This document shows positions 26,600-36,866 of a DNA stretch of 64,000 bases, one piece after another. How positions within the stretch are numbered: position 1 is the first letter of the stretch; each line of letters starts with the position of its first letter. The notes beneath the pieces are model-generated. The model made no database searches and had not been told where the DNA came from. It saw only the letters and a program-made list of their open reading frames with translations. The stretch lies in assembly GCF_001559595.1 (NCBI RefSeq), contig NZ_LNTY01000043.1, positions 62,001 to 126,000 on the forward strand, given 5' to 3'. The translations under genes and the position numbers were made by a program. The stretch comes from Enterovibrio coralii (lineage in GTDB: Bacteria; Pseudomonadota; Gammaproteobacteria; Enterobacterales; Vibrionaceae).

Positions 26600-27984
26600 A
26601 TGGAACGTTTTCAAACGATTACACCTGTCGATGGCAGCGTGTACGTGGAAAGGAATTTCGCCACGCCCTCAGAGATTGATCGCGTATTAGGTGCCGCGCA
26701 TCGTGCGCAGGCCGCTTGGCAAGATCAGCCGTTAGAAGTGCGTCAGTCGTTTTGTCGAGAAGCGGTGAAATGTTTCGTCTCTCACCAAACCGAAATCGCT
26801 GAAGAAATCTGTTGGATGATGGGACGTCCAGTTTCGCAAGCACCGGGCGAAATTGCAGGGTTTGTTGAGCGTGCGATGCACATGATAGACATCGCGCCTG
26901 AAGCCTTAGCTCCGATTTACTTACCCGAGAAAACGGGATTTACACGCTATATCAAGCGTGTCCCATTGGGGACGGTATTTGTCGTTGCGCCATGGAATTA
27001 CCCTTACCTCACGGCGATTAACGCCATCATGCCGGCTCTGTTGGCTGGCAACACCGTAATTCTGAAGCATTCTGCTCAAACACCGCTTTGCGCCGAACGC
27101 TTACAACAAGCATTTCAGGAAGCTGGTTTGCCGGAGGGCGTATTCCAGTATCTTCACCTCACGCACGCTGATACTGAAAAGGTGATGCAACATGATCTGA
27201 TTCGCCATGTGGCGTTTACGGGATCAGTACCGGGCGGCAAAGTGGTTGAACAGGCTATCGCAGGACGATTTATCAGTGCAGGTCTTGAGCTTGGCGGCAA
27301 AGACCCCGCTTACATCCGTGCCGATGCCAACATAGAACAAGCCGTAGAAACCGTAATAGACGGAGCATTTTTCAACTCAGGCCAATCCTGTTGCGGCATG
27401 GAACGCTTATACGTTCACGAGTCCATCTATGACGACGTCGTTGATATGTCCGTTGAGCTAGTGAATCAGTATCAACTTGGACGTCCTGATGATACATCAA
27501 CCAATCTTGGGCCTTTGGTTCGAACAGCTCAGCAGATTTCGTTCGTGGACAAGTGGATGAAGCCATAAGACAAGGCGCCAAAGCCCTCATCTCTTCCCAG
27601 CATTTTAAAAGTAACCAGTTAGGTACGCCTTACCTCGCGCCACAACTCTTGGTTGATGTTGACCATTCAATGCGTGTCATGACAGAAGAAACCTTCGGCC
27701 CTGCGCTCGGCATTCAAAAAGTCAAAGACGACTACGAAGCCATTGCGCTGATGAACGACAGCGAATTTGGCCTAACCGCTGCGCTATTCACGCAAGATAT
27801 TGACGAAGGTGAACGGTTAGCCGACAGCGTGGAAGCCGGAACCGTGTTTCTCAACCGCTGTGATTATCTTGATCCTGGACTCGCGTGGGTTGGCGTTAAA
27901 AACAGTGGCCGCGGCTGTACGCTTTCTCAAATCGGCTTTGAACATCTTACTCGTCCTAAATCTTTCCATATTAAGCACGGTTAG
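26600..27984 (+). CDS. NAD(P)-dependent aldehyde dehydrogenase, one frame break near 27543
   Basis: 461 residues when one base is added. Rossmann entry APWNYPYLTAINAIMPALLA, AFTGSVPGGK, general-base Glu in LELGGKDPAYI, catalytic Cys in NSGQSCCGMER. The C-terminal half restarts one frame over (GQVDEAIRQGAKAL) and runs through EETFGPALGIQK to the stop. It lies 9 bp after the ligase gene. In the gamma-glutamyl scheme it would oxidise a gamma-glutamyl-aminoaldehyde to the acid, as PuuC does; the substrate is inferred. Confidence 0.86.
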
Positions 27985-27993
27985 GAGCGAAAC

Positions 27994-29153
27994 ATGTCTA
28001 TTTCTCTCTGGAACTACCCTACCGCCATGTCTTGTGGTGTGGGCGCGTTAAGCCAATTGCCGACCACCTGCGAATCGCTCGGCATCAAACGTCCTTTACT
28101 CGTGACCGACCCAGGCATTGCGCAGTTGCCGATGACAGAGCAAGCGCGGTCAATGTGTTCGCATCAAGGTTTGGCGATTGCTCTGTTTAGCGATGTGCAA
28201 GGCAATCCGACTGGTTCAAATGTTGAAGCGGGAAACAAAGCCTTTGTGGATGGAAACCATGATGGCGTGATCGCGCTCGGCGGTGGTTCAGCATTGGACT
28301 GCGCCAAAGCCATTGCACTTTCAGCGCGACAAGATGTGTCTTTGTGGGATTTCGAGGATATTGGCGATAACTGGACGGCCGCAGATGCAAGCAAAATTGC
28401 ACCTGTTGTTGCGCTGCCAACCACTGCTGGTACTGGCTCAGAAGTCGGCCGAGCATCAGTGATCACCAATGAAGATGAAAAGCGAAAAATCATCATCTTC
28501 CACCCAGACATGTTGCCCAAACAGGTCATACTTGACCCAGAGTTGACCCTCGGCTTGCCTCCACATATCACCGCCGCGACTGGCATGGACGCTCTGTCCC
28601 ATAGCCTCGAAGCATTATGCTCGCCAAGTTATCACCCAATGGCGGAAGGCATTGCGATTGAAGCATTCGTTTGGTGAACAACTTCTTGCCGGTCGTTTTC
28701 CAAAACGGCGCAGATAAATATGCACGCATGCAAATGCTCGTCGCATCAAGCATGGGCGCAACCGCATTCCAAAAAGGGTTGGGTGCCATGCACGCAATCG
28801 CGCACAGTCTGGGCGCACGTTATAACGCACACCACGGGCTGCTGAATGCCATTTTGATGCCCTATGTGTTAAACGCCAATCGCACCAAGATAGAAGAAAA
28901 GATGATGCGTCTTTCCAGCTACTTAGCATTGGAAGGGACGGGAACCGATGCCGTGTTGCATTGGGTGCTGTCGTTGCGCTCGAGTCTTGGTATTCCTCAC
29001 ACATTGGCAGAAATCAATATCAATGACAGTGAGGCCGCACTTATTGGCGACATGGCGAGTCGTGACCCGTCTGCAGGCGGAAATCCGATCCCATTCACCC
29101 CTGAAGAATACAGCCAGATTTTCTCCGATGCCGTACACGGAAAAGGTTTATAG
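27994..29153 (+). CDS. Iron-containing alcohol dehydrogenase, one frame break near 28665
   Basis: 386 residues when repaired. Group III ADH: NAD loop GGGSALDCAKAIAL, LPTTAGTGSEVG, metal-site helices GMDALSHSLEAL and GAMHAIAHSLGARYNAHHG. At GAAGCATTCG one extra A restores EAIRLVNNFLP. It starts 9 bp after the aldehyde dehydrogenase. Its presence, and the absence of a PuuB-type amine oxidase, suggests that the pathway substrate carries a hydroxyl group. Confidence 0.86.
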
Positions 29154-29162
29154 CGAGGCCTT

Positions 29163-29873
29163 ATGCGCATTGGCATTTTACTTTGTGATGATGTGAAACC
29201 TGAGTTGCAGGAAAAGCATCAAAACTACCCGGATATGTTCGCGGGGATCCTGCTAAATGCAGATCCCTCACTCACGTTGCGATTCTACCGCGTGATGGAT
29301 TTTGAATACCCTGTGGATCTGGCTGAAAACGATGGCTACATCATTTCAGGCAGTCGATACAGCGTGTATGACGACCACCCATGGATTAAGCAGTTTGAAG
29401 CCTTTGTTCGCGAGCTTTACGACAACAAAATCCCCACCGTAGGCATTTGCTTTGGTCACCAAATGATGGCGCAAGCCCTCGGCGGAGAAGTCACACGCTC
29501 GGAGAATGGTTGGGGCGTGGGTATTGCCACCAGCGACTTCACTCAGTCGGCCAATTGGATGGGTAACACCAAAGGACAGTTTTCCTTGGTTGTCAGTCAT
29601 CAAGATCAGGTTTCTCGATTGCCAGAAGGCAGCCAAACCTTTGCCAGCAGTGACTTTTGCCCTATCGGCATGTTTACCGTAGACAACCACTTTCTTGCGA
29701 TTCAGGGGCATCCCGAATTCAGCCGCGCTTATTCATTTGATTTGATGGAATCGCGGCGAGATCGAATTCCTGAACGTGTTATCAACGCAGGACAAGATTC
29801 ATTGAAACAAACCACAGACAGTGACGATGTCACTCGCTGGATGCTCGATTTTCTCGCGCAGGCAAAGCAGTGA
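29163..29873 (+). CDS. Class I glutamine amidotransferase-like hydrolase
   Basis: 236 residues. Cys nucleophile in GICFGHQMMAQALGG (about residue 97), His and Glu in IQGHPEFS (about 180-183), and YIISGSRYSVYDDHPW, typical of stand-alone GMP-synthase-like GATase domains. There is no synthetase domain. Within this cluster it is the candidate for cutting the gamma-glutamyl amide and returning glutamate, the role PuuD plays with a different class I family. It starts 9 bp after the alcohol dehydrogenase gene; same operon. Confidence 0.82.
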   Translation: MRIGILLCDDVKPELQEKHQNYPDMFAGILLNADPSLTLRFYRVMDFEYPVDLAENDGYIISGSRYSVYDDHPWIKQFEAFVRELYDNKIPTVGICFGHQMMAQALGGEVTRSENGWGVGIATSDFTQSANWMGNTKGQFSLVVSHQDQVSRLPEGSQTFASSDFCPIGMFTVDNHFLAIQGHPEFSRAYSFDLMESRRDRIPERVINAGQDSLKQTTDSDDVTRWMLDFLAQAKQ

Positions 29874-29916
29874 ATAGTGTGGAATAGCAAGCTCTTAAAA
29901 GGACAGGTGTAACGAT

Positions 29917-30483
29917 ATGGACTCCAGGCGACCCGAAGACGATGGCAGCTTAGCGTATTTGCCATCCGCGCTCGCAGCCTACGTCAGATTCGTCGAATCG
30001 ATTAACTACTACGTTGGTCGATTCGCGATGTATCTGATTTTCGCTATGCTCGGCATTTTGATTTACTCATCCATCACCAAAACCTTCTTTCTCCCCTCTC
30101 TTTGGACGCTTGAAATGGCGCAGTTTGTGATGGTGGCGTACTACATGTTAGGTGGCCCCTACTCCATGCAGCTCAACGGCCACGTTAGGATGGATTTGAT
30201 GTATGGCAGTTGGAAGCCTCGCACGAAAAGGCTGGTTGACTGTTTTACCGTGCTTTTCTTGATCGTCTATCTCGGCGTTTTACTTTACGGCGGCATTTCC
30301 AGCACCACCTATGCGTTGGAGTACGGCGAGCGAAGCTATTCAGCATGGCGTCCTTACATGGCACCAATCAAGGTCACCATGTGCATCGCTATTTTCCTCA
30401 TGTTGTTGCAAGCAACGGCGGTCATGCTCAAAGACATCGCCCGTTTGCGCATGCCTAGAGACCAACAGGAGGACGTGCAATGA
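29917..30483 (+). CDS. TRAP transporter small membrane subunit (DctQ)
   Basis: 188 residues, four TM segments (about 35-55, 70-90, 110-130, 148-170). The pattern fits DctQ: a short cytosolic N-terminus, then YVGRFAMYLIFAMLG, WTLEMAQFVMVAYYMLGGPY. Ribosome site AAAAGGACAGG. The stop overlaps the dctM start by 4 bases. Confidence 0.85.
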   Translation: MDSRRPEDDGSLAYLPSALAAYVRFVESINYYVGRFAMYLIFAMLGILIYSSITKTFFLPSLWTLEMAQFVMVAYYMLGGPYSMQLNGHVRMDLMYGSWKPRTKRLVDCFTVLFLIVYLGVLLYGGISSTTYALEYGERSYSAWRPYMAPIKVTMCIAIFLMLLQATAVMLKDIARLRMPRDQQEDVQ

Positions 30484-31802
30484 GTTATGAAATGATTGCC
30501 CTTCTGATGTTCTCCAGCATGATGATCATGCTTTTAACGGGTCAGCGGGTTTTTGCGGCTATTGGGGCCGTCGCAGTCATTGCGTCTTTGCTGCTTTGGG
30601 GCGATGGCGGCTCAGAGATAGCATTTGGCGCAGCGATGAAGCTGATGAAGTGGTATCCATTGCTGACGCTCCCGCTTTTCATCTTCATGGGATACATGCT
30701 GTCTGAATCAGGGATAGCCGACGATCTTTACAAGATGTTCCATGTTTGGATGGGGCCAATTCATGGCGGCCTCGCCATTGGCACGATTCTCTTGATGGTG
30801 GCTATTTCAGCAATGAACGGCTTGAGCGTGGCAGGTATGGCCATTGGTGCCAGTATTGCGCTTCCTGAGCTATTGAGGCGAGGCTACGACAAAATCATGG
30901 TCACGGGCGTAATACAGGCCGGTAGTTCGCTCGGGATCCTTGTCCCGCCCAGCGTCGTTTTGGTTCTGTACGGCATGATTGCGCGTCAGCCTGTTGGACA
31001 GCTTTGGCTTGCAGGCGTTTTCCCTGGTCTGCTGATGGCTACCATGTTCATCATCTACATCGTTGTGCGCTGTAAAATGCAGCCTCATCTTGGTCCAGCC
31101 CTTTCCAAAGAAGAGCGTAATGTGCCGTTTGCAGAGAAGCTCAAGTTGCTGCAAGCGGGCATTCTCCCTCTGGGGATCTTCTTCTCAATGACAGGTCTTT
31201 TCTTGATGGGTATCACCAGCCTTGTTGAAAGCTCCGCGGTTGGTGCCACAGCAGCGACGCTTGCCGCCATCATCAAACGGCGACTGACGAAAGAGGTGAT
31301 GGAGAACACGCTCCGTAAAACCCTCGCGGTTAGCTGTATGTTCATGTGGATTATTCTCGCTGCGCTATGTTTTGGCGCAGTCTTTGACGGGCTCGGAGCC
31401 GTTAAAGCGATCGAAGCCTTCTTTGTCGATCGCTTGGGATTAACGCCATGGGAAATCCTGATCCTGATGCAGCTTTCGTATCTCATCATGGGCACATTCT
31501 TAGACGATACGGCGATGCTGGTTATCGTTGCGCCGCTTTATGTGCCTTTGGTCAAAATGCTCGGCTTCGACCTGATTTGGTATGGCGTGCTCTACACCAT
31601 CACCTGCCAAATCGCATACATGACGCCGCCATTTGGTTACAACCTGTTTTTGATGCGCGCGATGGCACCACCAGAAGTGTCACTGAGCGACATCTATCGA
31701 TCCATAGTCCCTTTTGTACTCATTATGATTTGCGCGCTGGCAATCGTTATGGCTTTCCCACAAGTCGCCTTGTGGCTGCCTGATTGGCATTACAGCCGAT
31801 AG
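30480..31802 (+). CDS. TRAP transporter large permease subunit (DctM)
   Basis: 440 residues, 12 or more TM segments. DctM blocks: LPLFIFMGYMLSESGIADDLY, GLSVAGMAIGASIALPELLRRGY, GSSLGILVPPSVVLVLYGM, FLDDTAMLVIVAPLYVPL. Na+-driven secondary importer with DctQ and DctP. Substrate is likely the compound degraded by the upstream enzymes. Confidence 0.9.
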   Translation: MSYEMIALLMFSSMMIMLLTGQRVFAAIGAVAVIASLLLWGDGGSEIAFGAAMKLMKWYPLLTLPLFIFMGYMLSESGIADDLYKMFHVWMGPIHGGLAIGTILLMVAISAMNGLSVAGMAIGASIALPELLRRGYDKIMVTGVIQAGSSLGILVPPSVVLVLYGMIARQPVGQLWLAGVFPGLLMATMFIIYIVVRCKMQPHLGPALSKEERNVPFAEKLKLLQAGILPLGIFFSMTGLFLMGITSLVESSAVGATAATLAAIIKRRLTKEVMENTLRKTLAVSCMFMWIILAALCFGAVFDGLGAVKAIEAFFVDRLGLTPWEILILMQLSYLIMGTFLDDTAMLVIVAPLYVPLVKMLGFDLIWYGVLYTITCQIAYMTPPFGYNLFLMRAMAPPEVSLSDIYRSIVPFVLIMICALAIVMAFPQVALWLPDWHYSR

Positions 31803-31895
31803 CGGATGCAGATTTAGGACGGAAAAAGGAAGCATCTTTTCAATGAACTGATGCAAACACCCAAACTCACAGTTACGTGGAATAAGGATACCGTT

Positions 31896-32947
31896 ATGAG
31901 CAATAGACGCGACTTTTTGAAAAAAGCCGGTATGGTCAGTGCAGGTAGTGCAACCGCCATTCTTGGTGCACCTGCCGTGGTCTCAGCGAAAGAGCCAATT
32001 CGCTGGCGACTACAAACCTATGCGGGCCCAGCACTGGCAGAACACGTTATCAAACCTGCTGTTGATGCCTTCAACATCGCGGCAAACGGTGAAATGGTGA
32101 TCGAGCTGTATTACGCAGACCAACTTGTACCGACGGGTGAGTTGTTCCGCGCGATGCAGAAAGGCACCATTGATGCGGTTCAAAGTGATGATGACTCAAT
32201 CGCAGCCCCCGTTGATATCTCAGTATTTGGCGGTTACTTCCCTTTCGCTACGCGTTACAGCCTTGATGTGCCAGTGTTGTTTGAAGAATACGGCCTCAAG
32301 GAAATCTGGCAAGAAGCATACGGCGAAGTAAAAGGCGTGACATGGCTAAGCGCAGGATCGTGGGATCCTTGCCATTTCGCAACCGTGGATCCCATTCGTA
32401 GCCTGGCAGACTTAAAAGGTAAGCGTGTATTTACCTTCCCGACTGCAGGTCGTTTCCTTTCGCGCTTCGGCGTAATCCCTGTGACCTTACCTTGGGAAGA
32501 TGTCGAAGTGGCGGTGCAAACGGGCGAATTGGACGGCATTGCATGGTCAGGCATCACCGAAGACTACACCGTTGGCTGGGCTGATGTAACCAACTACTTC
32601 CTGACCAATAACATTTCAGGGGCGTGGTGTGGTTCGTTCTTTGCGAACTCAGAGCGCTGGGATGCACTGCCAGACCATCTTAAAGTCTTGTTTAACATGA
32701 TGATGGATATGTCCCATTACTATCGTCAGCACTGGTACTGGGGCGGCGAAGCGAAACTCAGAACCCAAGGTACCAAGATGCAGCTTACTACCATTCCAGA
32801 TGATGAATGGCGTCAGGTTGAACTTGAAGCTATAAATTCTGGGACGAAGTTGCTGAAACCAGCCCACGTAACGCAAGGGTGATAGAGATATTCAAAGAGT
32901 ATGCAGGGGTGATGGAGAAAGCTGGGAAGCCTTATCGCTACTCGTAG
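31896..32947 (+). CDS. TRAP transporter substrate-binding protein (DctP), one frame break near 32836
   Basis: 350 residues when repaired. The ATG at 31896 is chosen over 31851 because AAGGA precedes it and it gives a twin-arginine signal (SNRRDFLKKAGMVSAGS) ending VSA. Mature DctP fold with AGPALAEHVIKPAVDAFN and GKRVFTFPTAGRFL. The first frame stops at 32882; one missing base in ATAAATTCTGG restores FWDEVAETSPRNARVIEIFKEY-type tail to 32947. Last gene of the cluster. Confidence 0.85.
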
Positions 32948-32968
32948 CTAAGCCTCAATGTGGAAATA

Positions 32969-32998
32969 AAAAAGCGGCAAACCATGGCCGCTTTTTTG
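32969..32998 (+). terminator. Intrinsic terminator of the TRAP/gamma-glutamyl operon
   Basis: AAAAGCGGC / GCCGCTTTTTT stem with T tail, about 22 bp after the repaired dctP stop. Confidence 0.85.
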
Positions 32999-33025
32999 TT
33001 CTTCAGGGAAAGTCAATTCACTCGT

Positions 33026-33090
33026 GCTTAAAATGAAAAAAACCAGTGCGATAGGCCAATACCGACACTGGTTTCCCTCGTGTTTTAAGC
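33026..33090. repeat. Nested inverted repeat (65 nt)
   Basis: Outer arms GCTTAAAA (33026-33033) and TTTTAAGC (33083-33090) enclose inner arms AAACCAGTG (33040-33048) and CACTGGTTT (33066-33074). It is non-coding, just after a terminator. It could be a small RNA core or a repeat-family element. Confidence 0.4.
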
Positions 33091-33361
33091 TGACGGCGAT
33101 TTAACTCCGCCCTCTCATTAATTTCCTTCAGTTGAATAAAACCAAACAGAAAGAAATGAAAGTCTTTGGTTCAGAATCAGTCTGTAAGTGGCGGCCATGC
33201 ATTACTGACTGATTTTGAACACGAGGCCTAATTTAGTATCTGATGAATAAGAAAACTGTGAGGCTATCCAGAAAGTTTCCTTATTAAATAAAGAGATGCA
33301 GTAATTTTGCGAGCCAAGTTCAACCATGGAATCGATATCACACGACTTCACTACCTTCTGG
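33091..33361. other. Intergenic stretch, nothing recognised
   Basis: No ORF with credible start, no known RNA and no strong hairpin seen between the nested repeat and the lipoprotein gene. Confidence 0.4.
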
Positions 33362-33763
33362 TCATAAAGCTGTCACAAAGTCCGTTGCGCACTCCGCTCT
33401 ACCTAGCTCGTAGACACGTAACTCACGGATTTCACGTCTTTTTTCGTTCCATTGCCGAATGGTTTCTTGACGATTTTTGCCCCTTCCCATCTCACTGAAT
33501 AAGAAACGGTCAACGGTGTGATTAAAGGCTTGAAGATCCATTTGCTCTTGGTAAACGACACCCATGTATTCGAACGCAATGCCTTTTTCTTTGTTGCTGC
33601 CAACCACAGTAAACCGTTGTAACGTATCGAGTGCCGACTCAAGCTCGCAATTGACAATCTTAGATTCAGCCTCAAACAGCGCACCGTGAACACCATAGCT
33701 TGTGGCGAAAGTACAACCATTCAGCACCAACGCAACACCAAGCACTGTAGCGATTCGTTTCAT
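33362..33763 (-). CDS. Small lipoprotein of unknown function
   Basis: 133 residues. Start at 33763 (MKRIATVLG) is preferred over the upstream in-frame codon at 33796 because AAGGA lies 6 bases before it and it gives a clean lipoprotein signal: VALVLNGC with Cys as lipidation site. The mature part is helical and charged (RQETIRQWNEKRREIRELR). No family recognised. Divergent from ldhA. Confidence 0.7.
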   Translation of the reverse strand: MKRIATVLGVALVLNGCTFATSYGVHGALFEAESKIVNCELESALDTLQRFTVVGSNKEKGIAFEYMGVVYQEQMDLQAFNHTVDRFLFSEMGRGKNRQETIRQWNEKRREIRELRVYELGRAECATDFVTAL

Positions 33764-33981
33764 TGTATGTCCTTTTAATCCTTGAGTTTTCTTCAAGCGG
33801 CAATAGTAAATCTAGCAGCAATTTTCACGCCATGTTTGGACGTCCCTCGCCAAAACGTCAAACTAAGTTTTTAATAATTCGCATTCTCGACAATTGAAGA
33901 ATCCCCTACCCTCGCCCACATTTTCACTATGTCGGTTTATTCACGAACTTAGTTTTTCGACTACAAAAATGAGGGTCCCCA

Positions 33982-34971
33982 ATGAGAGTGGCTGTATTCA
34001 GTGCAAAGTCCTACGACGAAATTTCTTTTAATGCCATGAACCCGAAGTTTAACCATGACATCAGCTATTTCGATTTCCGTTTAACCGAGCAAACCGCGGC
34101 ACTATTACAAGGCTTCGATGCTGTCTGTGCGTTTGTGAATGACGATCTTGATGCCAATGTGCTTAAAGAGCTTTCCAGTCATGGCGTGAAAGTGATAGCC
34201 ATGCGCTGTGCAGGTTACGACAAACTGGATGTTGAAGCGGCTAAGGCACTAAACATTCAAGTGATGCGTGTTCCTGCCTACTCACCAGAATCAATCGCAG
34301 AACACACCGTCGGTTTGATGCTGAGTCTTAACCGCCATATTCACCGCGCGTACCAACGCACACGCGATGCGAATTTTAATCTTGAAGGCTTAACCGGATT
34401 TAACTTCCACAACCGAACCGCTGGCATTATTGGCACCGGTCGAATTGGGATTGCGACGCTTCGCATCTTGAAAGGGTTGGGAATGAACTTGCTGGTTCAC
34501 GATCCGTATGAAAACCCAGAGGCAGTTGCTTTGGGTGCGAAATACGTCTCTTTGGATGAACTCTACGCACAGTCTCACGTTATTTCCCTACACTGCCCGC
34601 TGATGAAAGAGAACTACCACATGCTGAACGCAGAAGCCTTCGGCAAAATGCGTGATGGTGTGATGATCATAAACACCAGCCGTGGTGGTTTACTCGATTC
34701 CCAAGATGCGATTGAAGCGTTAAAAAGTCGCCGCATCGGGGCACTGGGTATCGACGTGTATGAACACGAGCAAGACTTGTTCTTCGAGGACAAATCAAAC
34801 GATGTGATTCAAGACGATGTGTTCCGCAGACTGTCCGCTTGCCACAACGTGCTCTTCACCGGTCACCAAGCTTTCTTGACCGAAGAAGCACTTGGGAACA
34901 TTGCAGAAACCACGCTCACTAACCTTCAGGCGTTTGAACGCGGTGAAAAGTCAGGCAATGAAGTGTTCTAA
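33982..34971 (+). CDS. ldhA: Fermentative D-lactate dehydrogenase
   Basis: 329 residues, same length as E. coli LdhA. D-2-hydroxyacid dehydrogenase fold: NAD loop GIIGTGRIGIATLRILKGLG, active-site Arg in NTSRGGLLDSQDA, Glu region ALGIDVYEHE and His in FTGHQAFLTEEAL. It reduces pyruvate to D-lactate with NADH during fermentation. GAGGG ribosome site 6 bases before ATG. No terminator visible downstream. Confidence 0.93.
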   Translation: MRVAVFSAKSYDEISFNAMNPKFNHDISYFDFRLTEQTAALLQGFDAVCAFVNDDLDANVLKELSSHGVKVIAMRCAGYDKLDVEAAKALNIQVMRVPAYSPESIAEHTVGLMLSLNRHIHRAYQRTRDANFNLEGLTGFNFHNRTAGIIGTGRIGIATLRILKGLGMNLLVHDPYENPEAVALGAKYVSLDELYAQSHVISLHCPLMKENYHMLNAEAFGKMRDGVMIINTSRGGLLDSQDAIEALKSRRIGALGIDVYEHEQDLFFEDKSNDVIQDDVFRRLSACHNVLFTGHQAFLTEEALGNIAETTLTNLQAFERGEKSGNEVF

Positions 34972-35077
34972 GCCGTTAAAGTGAACAATTTGGTGTAGTT
35001 TCATGTTTTTTTCAAAGTGCGTCTTGATTGGTTCTAGACTACAATGACGCGCTTTTTACTTATTACAGGTCAAGATT

Positions 35078-35326
35078 ATGAACGACACTACTTCGCAACC
35101 AGCTCTGCCAGATCGTCTGTCTGGTAACCCACGCAGCCCACACCACGTTGCTGAGTGTTTCCAATACGACATCGGTATCATGTTCAACGGCAAAGAGCGT
35201 TTTGACGTTGAAGAGTACTGCCTGAGCGAAGGTTGGATCAAAATCCCTTCACCTAAAGCTCTAGACCGTCGCGGTCAGCCTCTTCTGATCACTCTGAAAG
35301 GCAAAGTTGAAGCTTTCTACAAATAA
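35078..35326 (+). CDS. DUF3297 family small protein
   Basis: 82 residues, soluble, with the family core PDRLSGNPRSPHH, GIMFNGKERFDVEEYC, EGWIKIP and GKVEAFYK at the end. Widely conserved in Vibrio and relatives; function unknown. Single gene with terminator. Confidence 0.85.
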   Translation: MNDTTSQPALPDRLSGNPRSPHHVAECFQYDIGIMFNGKERFDVEEYCLSEGWIKIPSPKALDRRGQPLLITLKGKVEAFYK

Positions 35327-35356
35327 GCTTTAAACGCTTTTGTAAGTAGAAAATAG

Positions 35357-35392
35357 AAAAAAGGCAGAAAGTGATACTTTCTGCCTTTTTTA
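35357..35392. terminator. Intrinsic terminator of the DUF3297 gene
   Basis: AAAAAGGCAGAAAGT / ACTTTCTGCCTTTTT, very stable stem with T tail on both strands. Confidence 0.9.
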
Positions 35393-35434
35393 ATGTTTTT
35401 TTCAGGTTGTTAATGCAACAACCGCTGACGTTAT

Positions 35435-35905
35435 CTAGGGTCTTTTACCCAGTTTCACTGAGCCGTTTTGTTCAAACATGGCAGTTTCTTTCTTCTTCTT
35501 GCCAATCAACAAAGGCTTATCATCGTAAAACAGGAAGTTTTTCCAGTACTTCTTGAACACACCCCAGCGTGTTTCAATCACATTGCTTTTGTCATAGCAA
35601 AAGTAGACGACGCTGTTATCTTCCCAAGGAAAATGCGCCACGATCTCTTCAGGTAAATCACCTTCTTCATCCCACGCATTCTGCCAGTTTACGTCGCTTT
35701 CCCACACGTCTTTCGCGATAACCCAGTCGCCTTTACCAAAGTGATCTGGCGTTGGGCTTTGGTTGCTGATGAAATCACGCCACAACTGCGCACCACGTGC
35801 CTCAGCCATTGGTTTGATTTCTTCATAGTCTTCTTCTGAAACAGGCATGGATTGGTGGGTGAAAATCCACTTACGCTTGTAATCTTCCAGGGAAATGTAA
35901 TTCAT
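35435..35905 (-). CDS. DUF2947 family protein
   Basis: 156 residues, rich in Trp/Asp (KGDWVIAKDVWESDVNWQNAW, WGVFKKYWKNFLFYDDKP). Matches the DUF2947 proteins of Vibrionaceae; function unknown. It starts 26 bp after the torR stop on the same strand, so torR and this gene may be one transcript. Confidence 0.8.
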   Translation of the reverse strand: MNYISLEDYKRKWIFTHQSMPVSEEDYEEIKPMAEARGAQLWRDFISNQSPTPDHFGKGDWVIAKDVWESDVNWQNAWDEEGDLPEEIVAHFPWEDNSVVYFCYDKSNVIETRWGVFKKYWKNFLFYDDKPLLIGKKKKETAMFEQNGSVKLGKRP

Positions 35906-35931
35906 AATTCTCTCAAAGCTCGCGGATACGC

Positions 35932-36663
35932 TTATTTACCCGCGAACATATAGCCTTCACCATGAACAGTCACGAACAACTGCGGTTTCTTAGGCTCAAC
36001 TTCAATTTTGTTTCTTAATCGGCGAACCAGTACATCAACGGTTCGGTCATTGGGTGCATCGACACGATGACTGATTAAATTCAGAATACGCTCACGACTC
36101 ATAACCCTGTTCGGGTTTGCCGTAAATGCAACGAGCATTTCGTACTCAGCTTTGGTGAGCTTCACTGTCTCGTGTCCTTTGCTCAAAGCACGGCGATTGA
36201 TGTCGAACGTCCAACCGTTGAAGCTGACAATATTATCATCTTCTCGACCCGAAGACGCTACTTGGTTTGGGGCTTTTTGCGCACGAGAAATGCGCCACAG
36301 CAAGTTCTTTACGCGAACTTGTAGCTCTCTGAGTTCAAACGGTTTAGTGACGTAGTCGTCAGCCCCCATTTCCAAACCAACAATGCGATCAATGCTGTCG
36401 GTCCGGGCGGTGACCAAAATAATGCCTACGTCAGACTTCCCGCGAAGTTCTCTGGTCAAACTTAAACCATCTTCACCGGGTAAGTTCACATCCAGCAGCA
36501 CAAGGTCGACGTGTTGCTGGTTTATTATCTGATGCATTTCCTTGCCATCAGCAGCCTGGCTAACGCTATATCCTTGATTTTCAAAGTAACCACTAACCAT
36601 TGTCCGGGTGACTACTTCGTCTTCTACAACCAGTATGTGATGAGTCACTGAAAACCTGTTCAT
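35932..36663 (-). CDS. torR: TMAO-responsive regulator TorR (OmpR family)
   Basis: 243 residues. Receiver VVEDE, Asp in LVLLDVNLPGEDG, VGIILVTARTDSIDRIVGLEMGADDYVTKPFELREL, then NLLWRI linker, a TorR rather than ArcA feature, and a winged helix ending FVTVHGEGYMF. Divergent from torC with putative tor boxes in between. The sensor pair torS/torT is not in the window. ATG at 36663 has no strong ribosome site. Confidence 0.85.
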   Translation of the reverse strand: MNRFSVTHHILVVEDEVVTRTMVSGYFENQGYSVSQAADGKEMHQIINQQHVDLVLLDVNLPGEDGLSLTRELRGKSDVGIILVTARTDSIDRIVGLEMGADDYVTKPFELRELQVRVKNLLWRISRAQKAPNQVASSGREDDNIVSFNGWTFDINRRALSKGHETVKLTKAEYEMLVAFTANPNRVMSRERILNLISHRVDAPNDRTVDVLVRRLRNKIEVEPKKPQLFVTVHGEGYMFAGK

Positions 36664-36866
36664 AAATCGTCATGAGGAGCGCACTGTACCAGCAAAATTA
36701 CCCGCAAACTTGATTTATCTCATGGTTTTTGCACTTTTCTATCCGTTAGATAAATCACAATTTTTAATGCTCAACACTATTTTTTTGCGAGTTATACACC
36801 AAATTGTGCTTTTTTGGCACATTTAGAAGCACATATTACCCACATTACGAAGCAAAACACCCACCC

